NCBI RefSeq assembly: GCF_000004195.4
Contig: NC_030681.2
Location: forward strand, 139,992,006-140,056,005
Source of the DNA: Xenopus tropicalis
Lineage: Eukaryota > Chordata > Amphibia > Anura > Pipidae
Direction of reading: 5' to 3'
Length of the DNA stretch: 64,000 bases
The position numbers were made by a program, and so were the translations under genes. Under the pieces are notes generated by a model. That model ran no database searches. It was not told the origin of the DNA and saw nothing but the letters and a program-made list of their open reading frames with translations. Position 1 is the first letter of the stretch. Every line of letters begins with the position of its first letter. Positions 11,203-22,924 of the stretch are shown piece by piece.

Positions 11203-12558
11203 ACGCTATACAGTAACATTTATAAATGGTCTGGGAAAAGTGAAATAAACTTGAGAAATGATGGGATAACACAGCACCGTACACCATGTTAACTCTTGAC
11301 CAGGAATGTTGGTCAGTATTGTGATAATACTAGATTTACTGTGTCTGATTGTTATGCCCACCACTCTCCTTACTTGGGCCATGTACCAACTCATTTTTAT
11401 TGTTTGTACATTAAAATAAGAAAAATATTTATTAATAATTATTATTATTATGTGTCTCAGTTCTAGATGTGGGTTGGTGTCTGATTGCCCATAAAGAGAA
11501 TGGCTATATTGTTGGCCAAACTGGCGAAACACATGCGGTTTCATTCAGCAGTGAGTCTTGCCCCTGTGCCACCCTAAGGCCGCTTCCCACGATACTGCCC
11601 CCAAGCTTACCTTTCCAGCACAGGAGGTCCAATTGGGGCCACATCGTAAATGTGCACTAGCACTCTTTGCACTAAAAAGACAAATTTACAGTTTAATAAC
11701 TACAAATTCAGCTCCTAACTTTACCAAGAATGGCTTTTTGCTGCCCCTGGTACCTTGTGGGGCGCTGGCGCCTGAGGCAAGGCTAATTTAGAACTGCATG
11801 CACAAAAGCAAAGCTCAGAATCTTGCGCAATGGTGCGTGTACTTAAATACTTTTCCCAAAAGTACGTGAGCCCATGCATACTTCATAAATCAATGTGCCT
11901 GTTCTTATGATTGGGTCTATTGCAAGGTACAGGTATCGGACCCCTTATCAGGAAACCCATTATCCATAAAGTTCTGAATTACAGAAAGGCACACGTGCAT
12001 CACATCACACATGCCAAACGTTGCTCTAGCAAGAGTCATCCGGCCCAATCCTAACCCCCAGAATTTTGGACCTTCTTAAATTTGAAACCTCAAGACCATA
12101 TTAGTATCAACTCAAAGTCAGCATTTAGTTGTTTGTTTGTTTTTTTACATAGAAGGCATTTCCAATCTGCTACATACATGTCCATTACCAGATGCATGGC
12201 GTATATCCCAGTGCATTACTTTAATTTCACGGACTGTCATGCTGGCTGTATTCATTTCTCACATAGCGCTGAGCATATTAGATCAACATCACTTTCATAT
12301 TTCATGCAAGGCTGAAGGCAACAGGCAAAGGTACATCACTCTGAGCCCAAAACCATTATTGGTAAGATTATTATTAATAATCACATTGTCATTTTAAACA
12401 CGGGCAGATTTCCTGTAATTACTTTTAAGGCAAATACATTTCACTAAGCAAACCAGCACTCACTGATATAATATTACTATTTTGTTTACATAAAATGAAT
12501 ACATTAAGTTTAGAAATTGTGGCCCTCATTTACTAAAGGAGACTAAGAAAAAAGATCC
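11203..12558. other. Unique DNA with small repeat pieces
   Basis: An (ATT)n run lies near 11428-11450. At 11570-11790 there is GC-richer DNA that may be an old MITE. No gene seen. Confidence 0.4.
11931..11988 (-). mobile_element. End fragment of the 113-bp-unit element
   Basis: ACAGGTATCGGACCCCTTAT and the following subterminal sequence, then unrelated DNA. Confidence 0.7.
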
Positions 12559-12968
12559 TTGGTTTCCATGGAACGTGGGGCCCATCAGATATCAAACCTT
12601 AAGGTCCCCCTGCCTGGCCCCACAGATTGGTTTCCATGGAACGTGGGGCCCATCAGATATCAAACCTTAAGGTCCCCCTGCCTGGCCCCACAGATTGGTT
12701 TCCATGGAACGTGGGGCCCATCAGATATCAAACCTTAAGGTCCCCCTGCCTGGCCCAACAGATTGGTTTCCATGGAACCGGGGGCCCATCAGATATCCAA
12801 CCTTAAGGGCCCCCTGCCTGGCCCAACAGATTGGTTTCCATGGAACCTGGGGCCCATCAGGTACCAGACCTCAAGGGCCCCCTGCCTGGCCCAACAGATT
12901 GGTTTCCATGGAACCTGGGGCCCATCAGGTACCAGACCTCAAGGGCCCCCTGCCTGGCCCCACAGATT
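12559..12968. repeat. 68-bp minisatellite, 6 units
   Basis: The unit contains GGTTTCCATGGAAC, GGGGCCCATCAG and CCCCTGCCTGGCCC. Copies start at 12561, 12629, 12697, 12765, 12833 and 12901. The last two share GGTACCAGACCTCAAGG, so sub-variants are ordered along the array. Open frames across it are by-products. Confidence 0.95.
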
Positions 12969-13086
12969 GTCGCCACCTGTAAAATGACTGGAGGATGTGT
13001 TTGTGTCTTGCATCTTACAAGTAGGTTTGCCACCCAGTCAGTGTTTTACTGGTTAACTGGTAAATTTACCAGTCCTTCACTCTTAA

Positions 13087-13584
13087 AGAAAACTATACCC
13101 TCAGAATGAATACTTAACCATAGTTTATATCATATAAAGTGACCTATTAAAGAATCTCACCAAACTGTAATATATATATCAGTAAATATTGCCCTTTTAC
13201 ATCCTTTCCCTTGAGCCGCCATTTAGTGATGGGCTGTGTGTTCCCTCAGAGATCAGCTGACAGGAAATAATGCAGCTCTAACTGTAACAGGAAGTAGTGT
13301 GGGAGTAAAGGACAGAACTCTGCCCATTCATTGGCTGATGGGGCCTAGCATGTATGTGTGCCCTTTGTAGTTTGTCTGTGTGGACTGTGAATCCTATGAT
13401 CCCAGGGGGCGGCCCTTAGTACTTAAAATGGCAGTTTTCTATTTAGGATTACCCAATGGCACATACTACTAAAAAGTATATTTTTATGAAAATGGTTTAT
13501 TAAGATGAAGCAGGGTTTTACATATGAGCTGTTTATACAATATATTTTTATAGAGACCTACATTGTTTGGGGGTATAGTTTCCC
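13087..13584. mobile_element. T2-like MITE, complete
   Basis: TTAA at 13083-13086, then AGAAAACTATACCC; the right end is GGGGGTATAGTTTCCC followed by a degenerate TTTA. Matches 9105-9375 over its first 290 bp. Confidence 0.75.
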
Positions 13585-13662
13585 TTTATTGTATCATTCC
13601 CCACTCTTGTTAACATGTAACCTTATACCTAACCTTATCTGCCTACTTTCTACACAGAGTCC

Positions 13663-13731
13663 ACCCATTAGCCACCCATTAGCCACCCATTAGCCACCCA
13701 TTAGCCACCCATTAGCCACCCATTAGCCACT
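13663..13731. repeat. 11-bp minisatellite, 6-7 units
   Basis: CCACCCATTAG repeated without change. Confidence 0.95.
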
Positions 13732-14380
13732 CTGTTACATCATTGCCCCATCCTCCATGACATCAGTGCCTGCCTCCCCTCCACAGATGAACAGTAAGTT
13801 TTGAGAATAGAGGTGGCACTTAGAAGCTAGCACAGAGGAATGAAAAGCGCAGCGATACTGCAAAAATGGAAAGATTTGATGCAAAGTAAAATGGATTGCA
13901 TATTTACAGTATGCACTTATTTCCCATGAATACGTTAAAAAAAAGTAAGACTAGATAAAAATTGGTTGAAAATGTATTTTTCTGAGGTAATCCATCAATG
14001 GATGGAAAAGCAAAATGTGTCAATTTAAGTGATCCAAAATTACTTTCCCGTAAAGCAAAAATGCACCTTATTTTAACCGGATTATCTTCTCCTCGTTTCA
14101 TTTTAAGAAGACAATAATTTAAACTAAGATTCCTATTAAGAGATATAGAACGGGGCATTTTATTTATGACTTTAAACTATGTATGAAGAATGCTTCCGCT
14201 GAGGCCGGCAACTTGCCATCTTCAACGATTTCTAGAAATGCAAAGATGCAGAGAGGAAATATTCTGCTCACATAATGGGCTGTATTCTCACACTTAACTT
14301 CAGGATATTAAATGGAAAATATACACCTTATACTTGGATATTTGATATATATATTATCAATGACCAAAATGTCACACTAT
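13732..14380. other. Unique DNA, no gene seen
   Basis: AT-rich, no motif or repeat recognised. Confidence 0.45.
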
Positions 14381-15918
14381 GGGGCACATTCATTAAAGTA
14401 CGACATGTCCGAATACAAAAAATTTGTATTTTTTCTAAAGTTTAGAACTTTGGTGTATTTTCTGCAACTTTTTTGCACTTTGCAACAATTTGTGGGACAA
14501 AATCGTATTTGTCACAATGAGTACAAAGGTTTTGGATTCATTCAAGCTTCAGTATGGTGACTTTCCTTGGGCCGGGTTGGAGCTGCAGAGTGCCATTGAG
14601 CCCTATGGGAGACTTTCCTTGGGCCGGGTTGGAGCTGCAGAGTGCCATTGAGTCCTATGGGAGACTTTCCTTGGGCCAGGTTGGAGCTGCAGAGTGCCAT
14701 TGAGCCCTATGGGAGACTTTCCTTGGGCCGGGTTGGAGCTGCAGAGTGCCATTGAGCCCTATGGGAGACTTTCCTTGGGCCGGGTTGGAGCTGCAGAGTG
14801 CCATTGAGTCCTATGGGAGACTTTCCTTGGGCCAGGTTGGAGCTGCAGAGTGCCATTGAGCCCTATGGGAGACTTTCCTTGGGCCGGGTTGGAGCTGCAG
14901 AGTGCCATTGAGCCCTATGGGAGACTTTCCTTGGGCCGGGTTGGAGCTGCAGAGTGCCATTGAGCCCTATGGGAGACTTTCTTGGGCCGGGTTGGAGCTG
15001 CAGCGTCCCATTGAGCCCTATAGGAGGCTTTCCTTGGGTCGGGTTGGAGCTGCAGCGTCCCATTGAGCCCTATGGGAGGCTTTCCTTGGGCCGGGTTGGA
15101 GCTGCAGAGTGCCATTGAGCCCTATGGGAGGCTTTCCTTGGGCCGGGTTGGAGCTGCAGAGTGCCATTGAGCCCTATGGGAGGCTTTCCTTGGGCCGGGT
15201 TGGAGCTGCAGAGTGCCATTGAGCCCTATGGGAGACTTTCCTTGGGCCGGGTTGGAGCTGCAGAGTGCCATTGAGCCCTATGGAAGACTTTCCTTGGGCC
15301 AGGTTGGAGCTGCAGAGTGCCATTGAGCCCTATGGGAGACTTTCCTTGGGCCAGGTTGGAGCTGCAGAGTGCCATTGAGCCCTATGGGAGACTTTCCTTG
15401 GGCCGGGTTGGAGCTGCAGAGTGCCATTGAGCCCTATGGGAGGCTTTCCTTGGGCCGGGTTGGAGCTGCAGAGTGCCATTGAGCCCTATGGGAGACTTTC
15501 CTTGGGCCGGGTTGGAGCTGCAGAGTGCCATTGAGCCCTATGGGAGACTTTTCTTGGGCCGGGTTGGAGCTGCAGCGTCCCATTGAGCCCTATGGGAGAC
15601 TTTCCTTGGGCCGGGTTGGAGCTGCAGAGTGCCATTGAGCCCTATGGGAGGGTTTCCTTGGGCCGGGTTGGAGCTGCAGAGTGCCATTGAGCCCTATGGG
15701 AGACTTTCCTTGAGCCGGGTTGGAGCTGCAGAGTGCCATTGAGCCCTATGGGAGGGTTTCCTTGGGCCAGGTTGGAGCTGCAGAGTGCCATTGAGCCCTA
15801 TGGGAGACTTTCAATACGAAAATTTCGTCTTCAAACGGAAAGAATTTTCGTAACATTTGCGATTATCAGAAATGATTGGATTTTGTGATTCGGATTCGTA
15901 CCTTAGTGAATCTGGCCC
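14381..15918. mobile_element. MITE whose interior is a 52-bp minisatellite
   Basis: The left end GGGGCACATTCATTAAAGTA and the right end, which reads GGGCCAGATTCACTAAGGTA on the other strand, are inverted. TAT stands on both sides (14378-14380, 15919-15921). Only about 180 bp on the left and 105 bp on the right are MITE; the rest is the array at 14559-15812. Confidence 0.7.
14559..15812. repeat. 52-bp minisatellite, about 24 units
   Basis: The unit holds GACTTTCCTTGGGCCGGGTT, GGAGCTGCAGAGTGCCATTG and AGCCCTATGGGA. Variants (GGCCAGG, GCAGCGTCCC, GAGGCTTTC) recur in blocks, including a repeated three-unit pattern at the start, which indicates growth by multi-unit duplication. Confidence 0.97.
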
Positions 15919-16051
15919 TATAACTGATGTCCATTGTAAGATATAAAAAAGCTTAATTCATGGAATAGTCCATTAAACCACCGAACCACTACATGCCTGT
16001 AAGCGTGACTTCATGGGATGGTATTTTTGAAGTTCAAAACTCAACATGATA
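15919..16051. other. Short unique spacer
   Basis: Nothing recognised. Confidence 0.5.
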
Positions 16052-16475
16052 GGACAGATTTATCAAAATTCGAGTTCATGGAAAAAAACGCAGATGTGAA
16101 AAGAAATAACTGCAACAAAACCGTGCAACTTTTCTTCTCGAATGCTGGCTTATTTAAGAAAAACGCAACAAAATATTCCTGCAGGAGTTTTGTCTCAGAA
16201 AAAAAAGAGAATCACATTCATTCATTTTCACTGAGGTTATAAAACTCAATAACTGGGAAATTAAATAAATGTGTTAGAGACAATTCTTATTGAGCTCTAT
16301 TGAAACTTGACAGCTTTCATTTGCCGAGTTTTATCTGGCGACTTTTCAAAGATTTTTTCTTTTATAATTACAGACTGTTTGTGGTTCTTAAGAATATTCT
16401 TGAGTATAGTCTCATTTGAGTTTTTTCACTGAAATTTTTCTCAAATCGTGAAAAAATACATGATAAATCTGCCCC
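16052..16475. mobile_element. Old foldback MITE remnant
   Basis: Left end GGACAGATTTATCAAAATTC and right end TGATAAATCTGCCCC are inverted, and the inner sequence is rich in matching CGAGTTTT/AAAACTCG pieces. Diverged. Confidence 0.5.
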
Positions 16476-16551
16476 TAAGCTACCTCAAGAACAGGCTGTA
16501 GCTCGCCTAAAACAGCCACCAAATCAGGTATTTTATGCAAGGTAAGTCTAA

Positions 16552-16799
16552 CAGTGTGGGACTGAGATGCCAGGGGCCCACCAGAAAACCATGGACCATA
16601 GGCTCACTGTCTAAACTATTATTCCTCCTCTCCTCCCTCAACCTCTTTATTATCCAAGGCTCTTCTCTCTATCCTTCCATGTCTTTTCCCCATACAGAGA
16701 CAGGGAACGACCATGCACATAGCTAGACGTAAGAGAGCCCACTGACACCTGTGCCCCCCGGGAGTTTTCCTGGTATCCTGGTGGGCCAGTCCGACACTG
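16552..16799. mobile_element. hAT MITE, CAGTCCGAC family
   Basis: Ends CAGTGTGGGACTG and CCAGTCCGACACTG. Flanks AAGTCTAA (16544-16551) and AATGCTAA (16800-16807) match at 6 of 8. Relatives at 55919 and 56373. Confidence 0.65.
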
Positions 16800-16811
16800 A
16801 ATGCTAATTAA

Positions 16812-18430
16812 AAAACATTAAATAAACCCAATAGGGCTGTTTTGCCCCCAATAAGGGGTAATTATATCTTAGTTGGGATCAAGTACAGGTACTGTTTTAT
16901 TATTACAGAGAAAAGGGAATCATGTAACCATGAAATAAACCCAATAGGGCTGTTCTGCCCCCAATAAGGGGTAATTATATCTTAGTTGGGATCAAGTACA
17001 GGTACTGTTTTATTATTACAGAGAAAAGGGAATCATGTAACCATGAAATAAACCCAATAGGGCTGTTCTGCCCCCAATAAGGGGTAATTATATCTTAGTT
17101 GGGATCAAGTACAGGTACTGTTTTATTATTACAGAGAAAAGGGAATCATTTAACCATGAAATAAACCCAATAGGGCTGTTCTGCCCCCAATAAGGGGTAA
17201 TTATATCTTAGTTGGGATCAAGTACAGGTACTGTTTTATTATTACAGAGAAAAGGGAATCATTTAACCATTAAATAAACCCAATAGGGCTGTTCTGCCCC
17301 CAATAAGGGGTAATTATATCTTAGTTGGGATCAAGTACAGGTACTGTTTTAATATTACAGAGAAAAGGGAATCATTTAACCATGAAATAAACCCAATAGG
17401 GCTGTTCTGCCCCCAATAAGGGGTAATTATATCTTAGTTGGGATCAAGTACAGGTACTGTTTTAATATTACAGAGAAAAGGGAATCATTTAACCATGAAA
17501 TAAACCCAATAGGGCTGTTTTGCCCCCAATAAGGGGTAATTATATCTTAGTTGGGATCAAGTACAGGTACTGTTTTATTATTACAGAGAAAAGGGAATCA
17601 TTTAACCATGAAATAAACCCAATAGGGCTGTTCTGCCCCCAATAAGGGGTAATTATATCTTAGTTGGGATCAAGTACAGGTACTGTTTTATTATTACAGA
17701 GAAAAGGGAATCATGTAACCATGAAATAAACCCAATAGGGCTGTTCTGCCCCAATAAGGGGTAATTATATCTTAGTTGGGATCAAGTACAGGTACTGTTT
17801 TATTATTACAGAGAAAAGGGAATCATTTAACCATGAAATAAACCCAATAGGGCTGTTCTGCCCCCAATAAGGGGTAATTATATCTTAGTTGGGATCAAGT
17901 ACAGGTACTGTTTTATTATTACAGAGAAAAGGGAATCATTTAACCATTAAATAAACCCAATAGGGCTGTTCTGCCCCCAATAAGGGGTAATTATATCTTA
18001 GTTGGGATCAAGTACAGGTACTGTTTTAATATTACAGAGAAAAGGGAATCATTTAACCATGAAATAAACCCAATAGGGCTGTTCTGCCCCCAATAAGGGG
18101 TAATTATATCTTAGTTAGGATCAAGTACAGGTACTGTTTTATTATTACAGAGAAAAGGGAATCATTTAACCATGAAATAAACCCAATAGGGCTGTTCTGC
18201 CCCCAATAAGGGGTAATTATATCTTAGTTGGGATCAAGTACAAGGTACTGTTTTATTATTACAGAGAAAAGGGAATCATTTAACCATTAAATAAACCCAA
18301 TAGGGCTGTTCTGCCCCCAATAAGGGGTAATTATATCTTAGTTGGGATCAAGTACAAGGTACTGTTTTATTATTACAGAGAAAAAGGAAATATGTTTTAA
18401 AGTTACAAATTATTTGATCACACTAGACTC
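16812..18430 (+). repeat. 113-bp-unit array, 14 units, without element ends
   Basis: Units begin at AATAAACCC near 16821, 16934, 17047 and so on to 18289. Shared variants (CATGTAACC, TTAATATTAC, TTTTGCC, AAGTACAAGG) appear in several units, pointing to within-array copying. The ACAGGTATGGG terminal repeats are missing on both sides; the right flank retains a decayed subterminal part. Confidence 0.95.
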
Positions 18431-18433
18431 TAT

Positions 18434-19382
18434 GCGGCTCTATTCACTAAAGTCCAAAATAAGGAGTGATATTTATAGCATGCGTTAAAAATATTATCAC
18501 TTGTCATAATTAAGAAGCAAAGTTCTTGGCGTTATTTATCTGGCAATGACTGATTTTAAACGTTATTTTCCGCCGTGATATTAGCGCACGATATTATGCA
18601 CGTAACCATTAGGGCTCTGGTACACGGGGAGATTAGTCGCCCGCGGCAAAACTCCCTGCTCGCGGGCGACTAATCTCCCCGAGTTGCCTTCCCCCTGCCA
18701 TCCCACCGGCGAACATGTAAGTCGCCGGCGGGATGGCAGACGCGGCGGGGCGATTTCGGGAAATCGCCGAAAAAGCCTCGCAAGTCTTTTTCGGCGATTT
18801 GCGCGAAATCGCGCCGCCGCGTCTGCCATCCCGCCGGCGACTTACATGTTCGCCGGTGGGATGGCAGGGGGAAGGCAACTCGGGGAGATTAGTCGCCCGC
18901 GAGCAGGGAGTTTTGCCGCGGGCGACTAATCTCCCCGTGTACCAGAGCCCTTACTTTCGGAAAGCTACTGTTCTGAAAATGACCATTTCCCTGCAAACTG
19001 GCGGCTGCATCACTCTGGGGCCAACACAGACTTGAATAAATCCCACTGCAAAGTCCCTATTGTGTTGCTAAAAGCTTACGAACCACAATTTTCTTTAAGT
19101 ACCGCCTGCCCCAAGTAGGTATTACTATTCACACAGACTAATGTTTAGCGCGTGCTAATATTTAGCGTGTTTAACGCTTCATATGTGTTTGTGAATCATG
19201 CATTATTACTATTTCTATTTGCTAATTAACACTATGCGATAGAAATAACTGCTTTTTTTGTGCATGCGATCTGCAGATTAACGATGCAAAATGATTTTGA
19301 GGAATCGGTACTTATTTATTGCGTGCTTTTTAACGCAAAAAAGCGTGCGATAAGCGTTATTGACCTTTATTGAATCGGCCCC
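18434..19382. mobile_element. Foldback-type MITE hosting another MITE
   Basis: The left end GCGGCTCTATTCACTAAAGT pairs with a right end that reads GGGGCCGATTCAATAAAGGT on the other strand. Inner blocks GCGTTAAAAATATT and TTTTTAACGC are also inverted. Positions 18612-18950 are a separate inserted palindrome. Confidence 0.65.
18612..18950. mobile_element. Near-perfect 339-bp palindromic MITE, target TTA
   Basis: Ends GGGCTCTGGTACACGGGG and CCCCGTGTACCAGAGCCC with TTA on both sides (18609-18611, 18951-18953). The arms mirror each other almost base for base through GATTAGTCGCCCGCGG and CATGTAAGTCGCCGGCGGG to a centre near 18781. GC-rich against an AT-rich background. A shorter relative is at 58086. 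Confidence 0.9.
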
Positions 19383-20733
19383 ATTATCTGTTTATAGGAA
19401 AAGAAAAGCAAGAATATTCGTTTAAATTGTGGTTTAGATTCATAAAAACCTTGTGCAAAGTGAATATGCCATATGTATAAAAGAAACAGCTTCCATTTTA
19501 ACTGGTGGCATAATTCTATCTTATATTGTGAGTATAGAGTAATAACTTTACATAGGAAAACTCCATCTCCACAGCATTCACACCTCTGTGAGTTTCACAT
19601 GTCACCTTTCTGAAGAGTTACAAAGTGCCATTGTGATTGGATTAGTGGAAGAGTATATATGCTGAGGACTTCCCATACCAGTCAGTTGAACTGAAGAAGC
19701 TGCTCGGATGAGTAGTGAAACATCTTCAATGATTACCAAACAAGTCCAGTTGCTTTAGATTTATTTATACTAGATATACCATGACCTGGATGAATGAAAA
19801 TCTTCATAGACATATCCATCTCCTGTTGTTGGCTGATGGCAGATGGGGCATTTTGATCAATGTGGTTCTTCCTGGGAGGATCATGCCAACTGTTTTGTGC
19901 CCCTTAAGCCTTATATCTCACCCAGAGTATCTTATCCATCTAACTAGCATTTAACTAGTATTTTTATATTTATAATCTTCAGGCATTTTAACGCTCAGAA
20001 TTAAAATGCTTGATATCCATAATAAAAGAAAATCTATTCCCGTTACTTTTTTAAACCCAAGGGCAGAGAAAATTAGAAATGAAACACTATCAACACATTC
20101 AAATTGGTTAATTAACTAAAATAAACAGATTTGTTTTACTGTTAATGACTTGCTTATTTCTAAAATGTTATTTGCCTTGTTTTGGAAATGCTTGAATGTT
20201 GTATTTGATTTATATATTATATATTTACAAAGATAATATGCTTGAACTTTAGTTTTGATTTATATATGATATGTTTGTGTAGAAAGTATGCCATGAAATC
20301 TTCATTTATATTAGTGGTGTTTTTTAGAATGTTGGACTTTCCTACAAATATATCGACACATTCTTGCTCTTTCCTCTGTGAATGCCAACTCTGCAATATC
20401 CGGAGATCTGAGAGACTTAAGAACTACTGTACTTTATAAGAGAGGTTTACAATATTAAGAATAAAGTACATGGATATATTGATGCTAATGAAATTCGTGA
20501 GGGAGCAGCCTCAGGAAATGAAAAGTAGACTTCAACTGTACTAAGGAAATGAGAAATTTTAGAAAAGAAAGAAAAAATAGAGTATAAAGAATGTGGAAGA
20601 AAATGGTCATCTCCGAAACAGTCAAAAGGCAAGAAACATGGTTTGTAGCTCCTTACCGATAGCAGAGGTAATTAAATAGAGTAAAAGATAAGATATTTGT
20701 GTTGTTTTGTATAGTTCTAGTTTGAACTGTAGT
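19383..20733. other. Unique DNA, no gene seen
   Basis: AT-rich. Contains the hairpin motif at 19691-19721; otherwise only short open frames. Confidence 0.45.
19691..19721 (+). mobile_element. Retroelement-type hairpin CTGAAGAAG-stem-GAAAC
   Basis: CTGAAGAAG, then CTGCTC/GAGTAG as a stem around GGAT, then TGAAAC. This layout recurs near the ends of vertebrate retroelements, perhaps Penelope-like; element borders are not found. See also 56685 and 58600. Confidence 0.4.
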
Positions 20734-21503
20734 ACAGGTATGGGATCCCTTATCCAGAAACCCAATATCCAAAAAGCTCCGAATTAAGGAAAGCCTGTCT
20801 CCCATAGACACCATTTTAATCAAATAATTCAGATTTTTAAAATTGATTTCCTTTTTCTCTGTAATAATAAAACAGTACCTGTACTTGATCCCAACTAAGA
20901 TATAATTACCCCTTATTGGGGGCAGAACAGCCCTATTGGGTTTATTTCATGGTTAAATGATTCCCTTTTCTCTGTAATAATAAAACAGTACCTGTACTTG
21001 ATCCCAACTAAGATATAATTACCCCTTATTGGGGGCAGAACAGCCCTATTGGGTTTATTTCATGGTTAAATGATTCCCTTTTCTCTGTAATAATAAAACA
21101 GTACCTGTACTCGATCCCAACTAAGATATAATTACCCCTTATTGGGGCAGAACAGCCCTATTGGGTTTATTTAATGGTTAAATGATTTCCTTTTCTCTGT
21201 AATAATAAAACAGTACCTGTACTTGATCCCAACTACGATATAATTACCCCTTATTGGGGGCAGAACAGCCCTATTGGGTTTATTTCATGGTTAAATGATT
21301 CCCTTTTCTCTGTAATAATAAAACAGTACCTGTACTTGATCCCAACTAAGATATAAATAATCCTTATTGGAGGCAAAATAATCCTATTGGGTTTATTTAA
21401 TGTTTTATTGATTTCTTAGTAGACTTAAGGTATGAAGATCCAAATTACGGAAAGACCCCTTATCTGGAATACGAGCGTTCTGGATAATGGGTCCCATACC
21501 TGT
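20734..21503 (-). mobile_element. 113-bp-unit element, 5 units
   Basis: Starts ACAGGTATGGGATCCC and ends GGGTCCCATACCTGT. Four near-identical units are followed by a diverged terminal unit (CTTATTGGAGGCAAAATAAT). Confidence 0.9.
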
Positions 21504-21734
21504 ATAAGAAAGGTTGGCATTTTGCTTTAAACCTGATTAGAACAAGAGAAACTTTATCTTGTTTATTATAATGTTAATGGATTCGAGTCTCAGCCTGGGA
21601 TATACAGCAAGATACAGTACGTTAGTGACATAGCATATAAAAGAGAACAAGTATAGAATATGTTATCTACGTATAAACTCATATAGACTCCTTTCATATC
21701 TGGTTCAAAGACTCCAACAATCTAGATGCTCATC

Positions 21735-22402
21735 AGGAAGTGTAAAAGGTCAATAAATTAGACAGATAACCAACTGGAAGGAGTAGATCTCGACTACCAT
21801 GTTATTCCCAGCGGACCAGTTTACATGATGCACCCCTATTTCACTTAAATGCTTGTCAGCCTTAAAACATAACTTTTTATTATTAATCATTTAAATCCCA
21901 AACAGCCCCCCACCAGCCCAATAAATAATGATTGTCTATGGCATCTTACAGCAGCCCCAGAACCCACAGATTATCTCTCCAGGCCTGAGCACCCTGCATT
22001 CCCCCAACCTCTAACATCTACCTATCTAGGTTGGGACTCATAGGGGCAAGTAACCTCTTACAGTTTACCTATGCAACGTGGCCCTAGCTGTTCCATCACT
22101 ACCCGAGCTTCTTCAGGGAAATAGGTAATGAGCAGCACTGATTTCAAAAATAAACAAATCTACATGGATTTCCTGTGCACAATGCACAGACTTGCAACCA
22201 AGTAAATGGAAATGCACCATCCAACATGGTGTTTTTGTGTAAAAGGGAGGTTTTTAATGATTAATGATAAAAGTAATGTTTTTAGGCCGGCAAGCACTTT
22301 AGTTAAATAGGGGCCACCATGTGAACTGATCCGCTGAGAATAACATGGGAGTTACTACTCCTTCCAGCTGGTAATCTAATTTATTGACCTTTTACAGATG
22401 GT
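21735..22402. repeat. Large inverted repeat, arms about 165 bp, loop about 335 bp
   Basis: The left arm (21735-21905) includes GTAAAAGGTCAATAAATTAG and CATGTTATTCCCAGCGGA; the right arm (22240-22402) carries the complements, in reverse order, to the end. Arms have diverged by substitutions and small indels. Likely a foldback transposon; no target duplication identified. Confidence 0.75.
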
Positions 22403-22504
22403 AAAACAGAAAAATAAAGATTGGGTTGGTTTAATTTATTGATATTTCATGCTTTTTGGATTCGCATGTGGCAAACCCTGACTGCTATATCACTTTTAAG
22501 CCAT

Positions 22505-22823
22505 TTTACTGGCCTTTTATTGACCCACTGGGATCACCTGACTGTAGCTGGAAAGGACGGGAGTTGCAACATGGAGCTGGCCACTGCTCCTGTATAAACT
22601 ATAATAAAAAAATAAATAGGAATGTCTTAATGTCCTAAATATATTCATAATTGTTGAGTTCAGAGGACCTCTTGTTGTCTGTATGAATTTTGTGAATTTA
22701 GGGGTGAGCACAATTTCTACTTTTTTTGCTATAGTTTATACAGGAGCAGCGGCCAGCTCCATATTGTAGCTCCCACCCTTTCCAGCTACAGTCAGGTGAT
22801 CCAAATGGGCCAATAAAAAGGCA
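22505..22823. repeat. Inverted repeat, arms about 95 bp
   Basis: The left arm 22505-22600 (CACCTGACTGTAGCTGGAAA, GCAACATGGAGCTGGCC) and the right arm 22728-22823 (GGCCAGCTCCATATTG, TTTCCAGCTACAGTCAGGTG) are reverse complements. It starts about 100 bp after the previous inverted repeat. Confidence 0.8.
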
Positions 22824-22924
22824 ATCTTTTGGGGGTTTTAACCTTGAAAGCAAGCACGTTGCAGGTAAAACTCAGTCCCTTTGTGAAATGTATAATGAAG
22901 CAGTAGAATTCTTAATGAATCAGA

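Noticed and set aside
12695..13109. Overlapping open frames of 74-95 residues starting MVSMEPGAHQ-like
   Set aside because: Generated by the 68-bp minisatellite; the same string reappears in shifted frames.
14863..15115. Minus-strand repetitive open frames in the 52-bp array
   Set aside because: Product of the tandem repeat, with no coding signal.
18581..19035. Arg-rich open frames on both strands
   Set aside because: They mirror each other because the DNA is a palindromic MITE.
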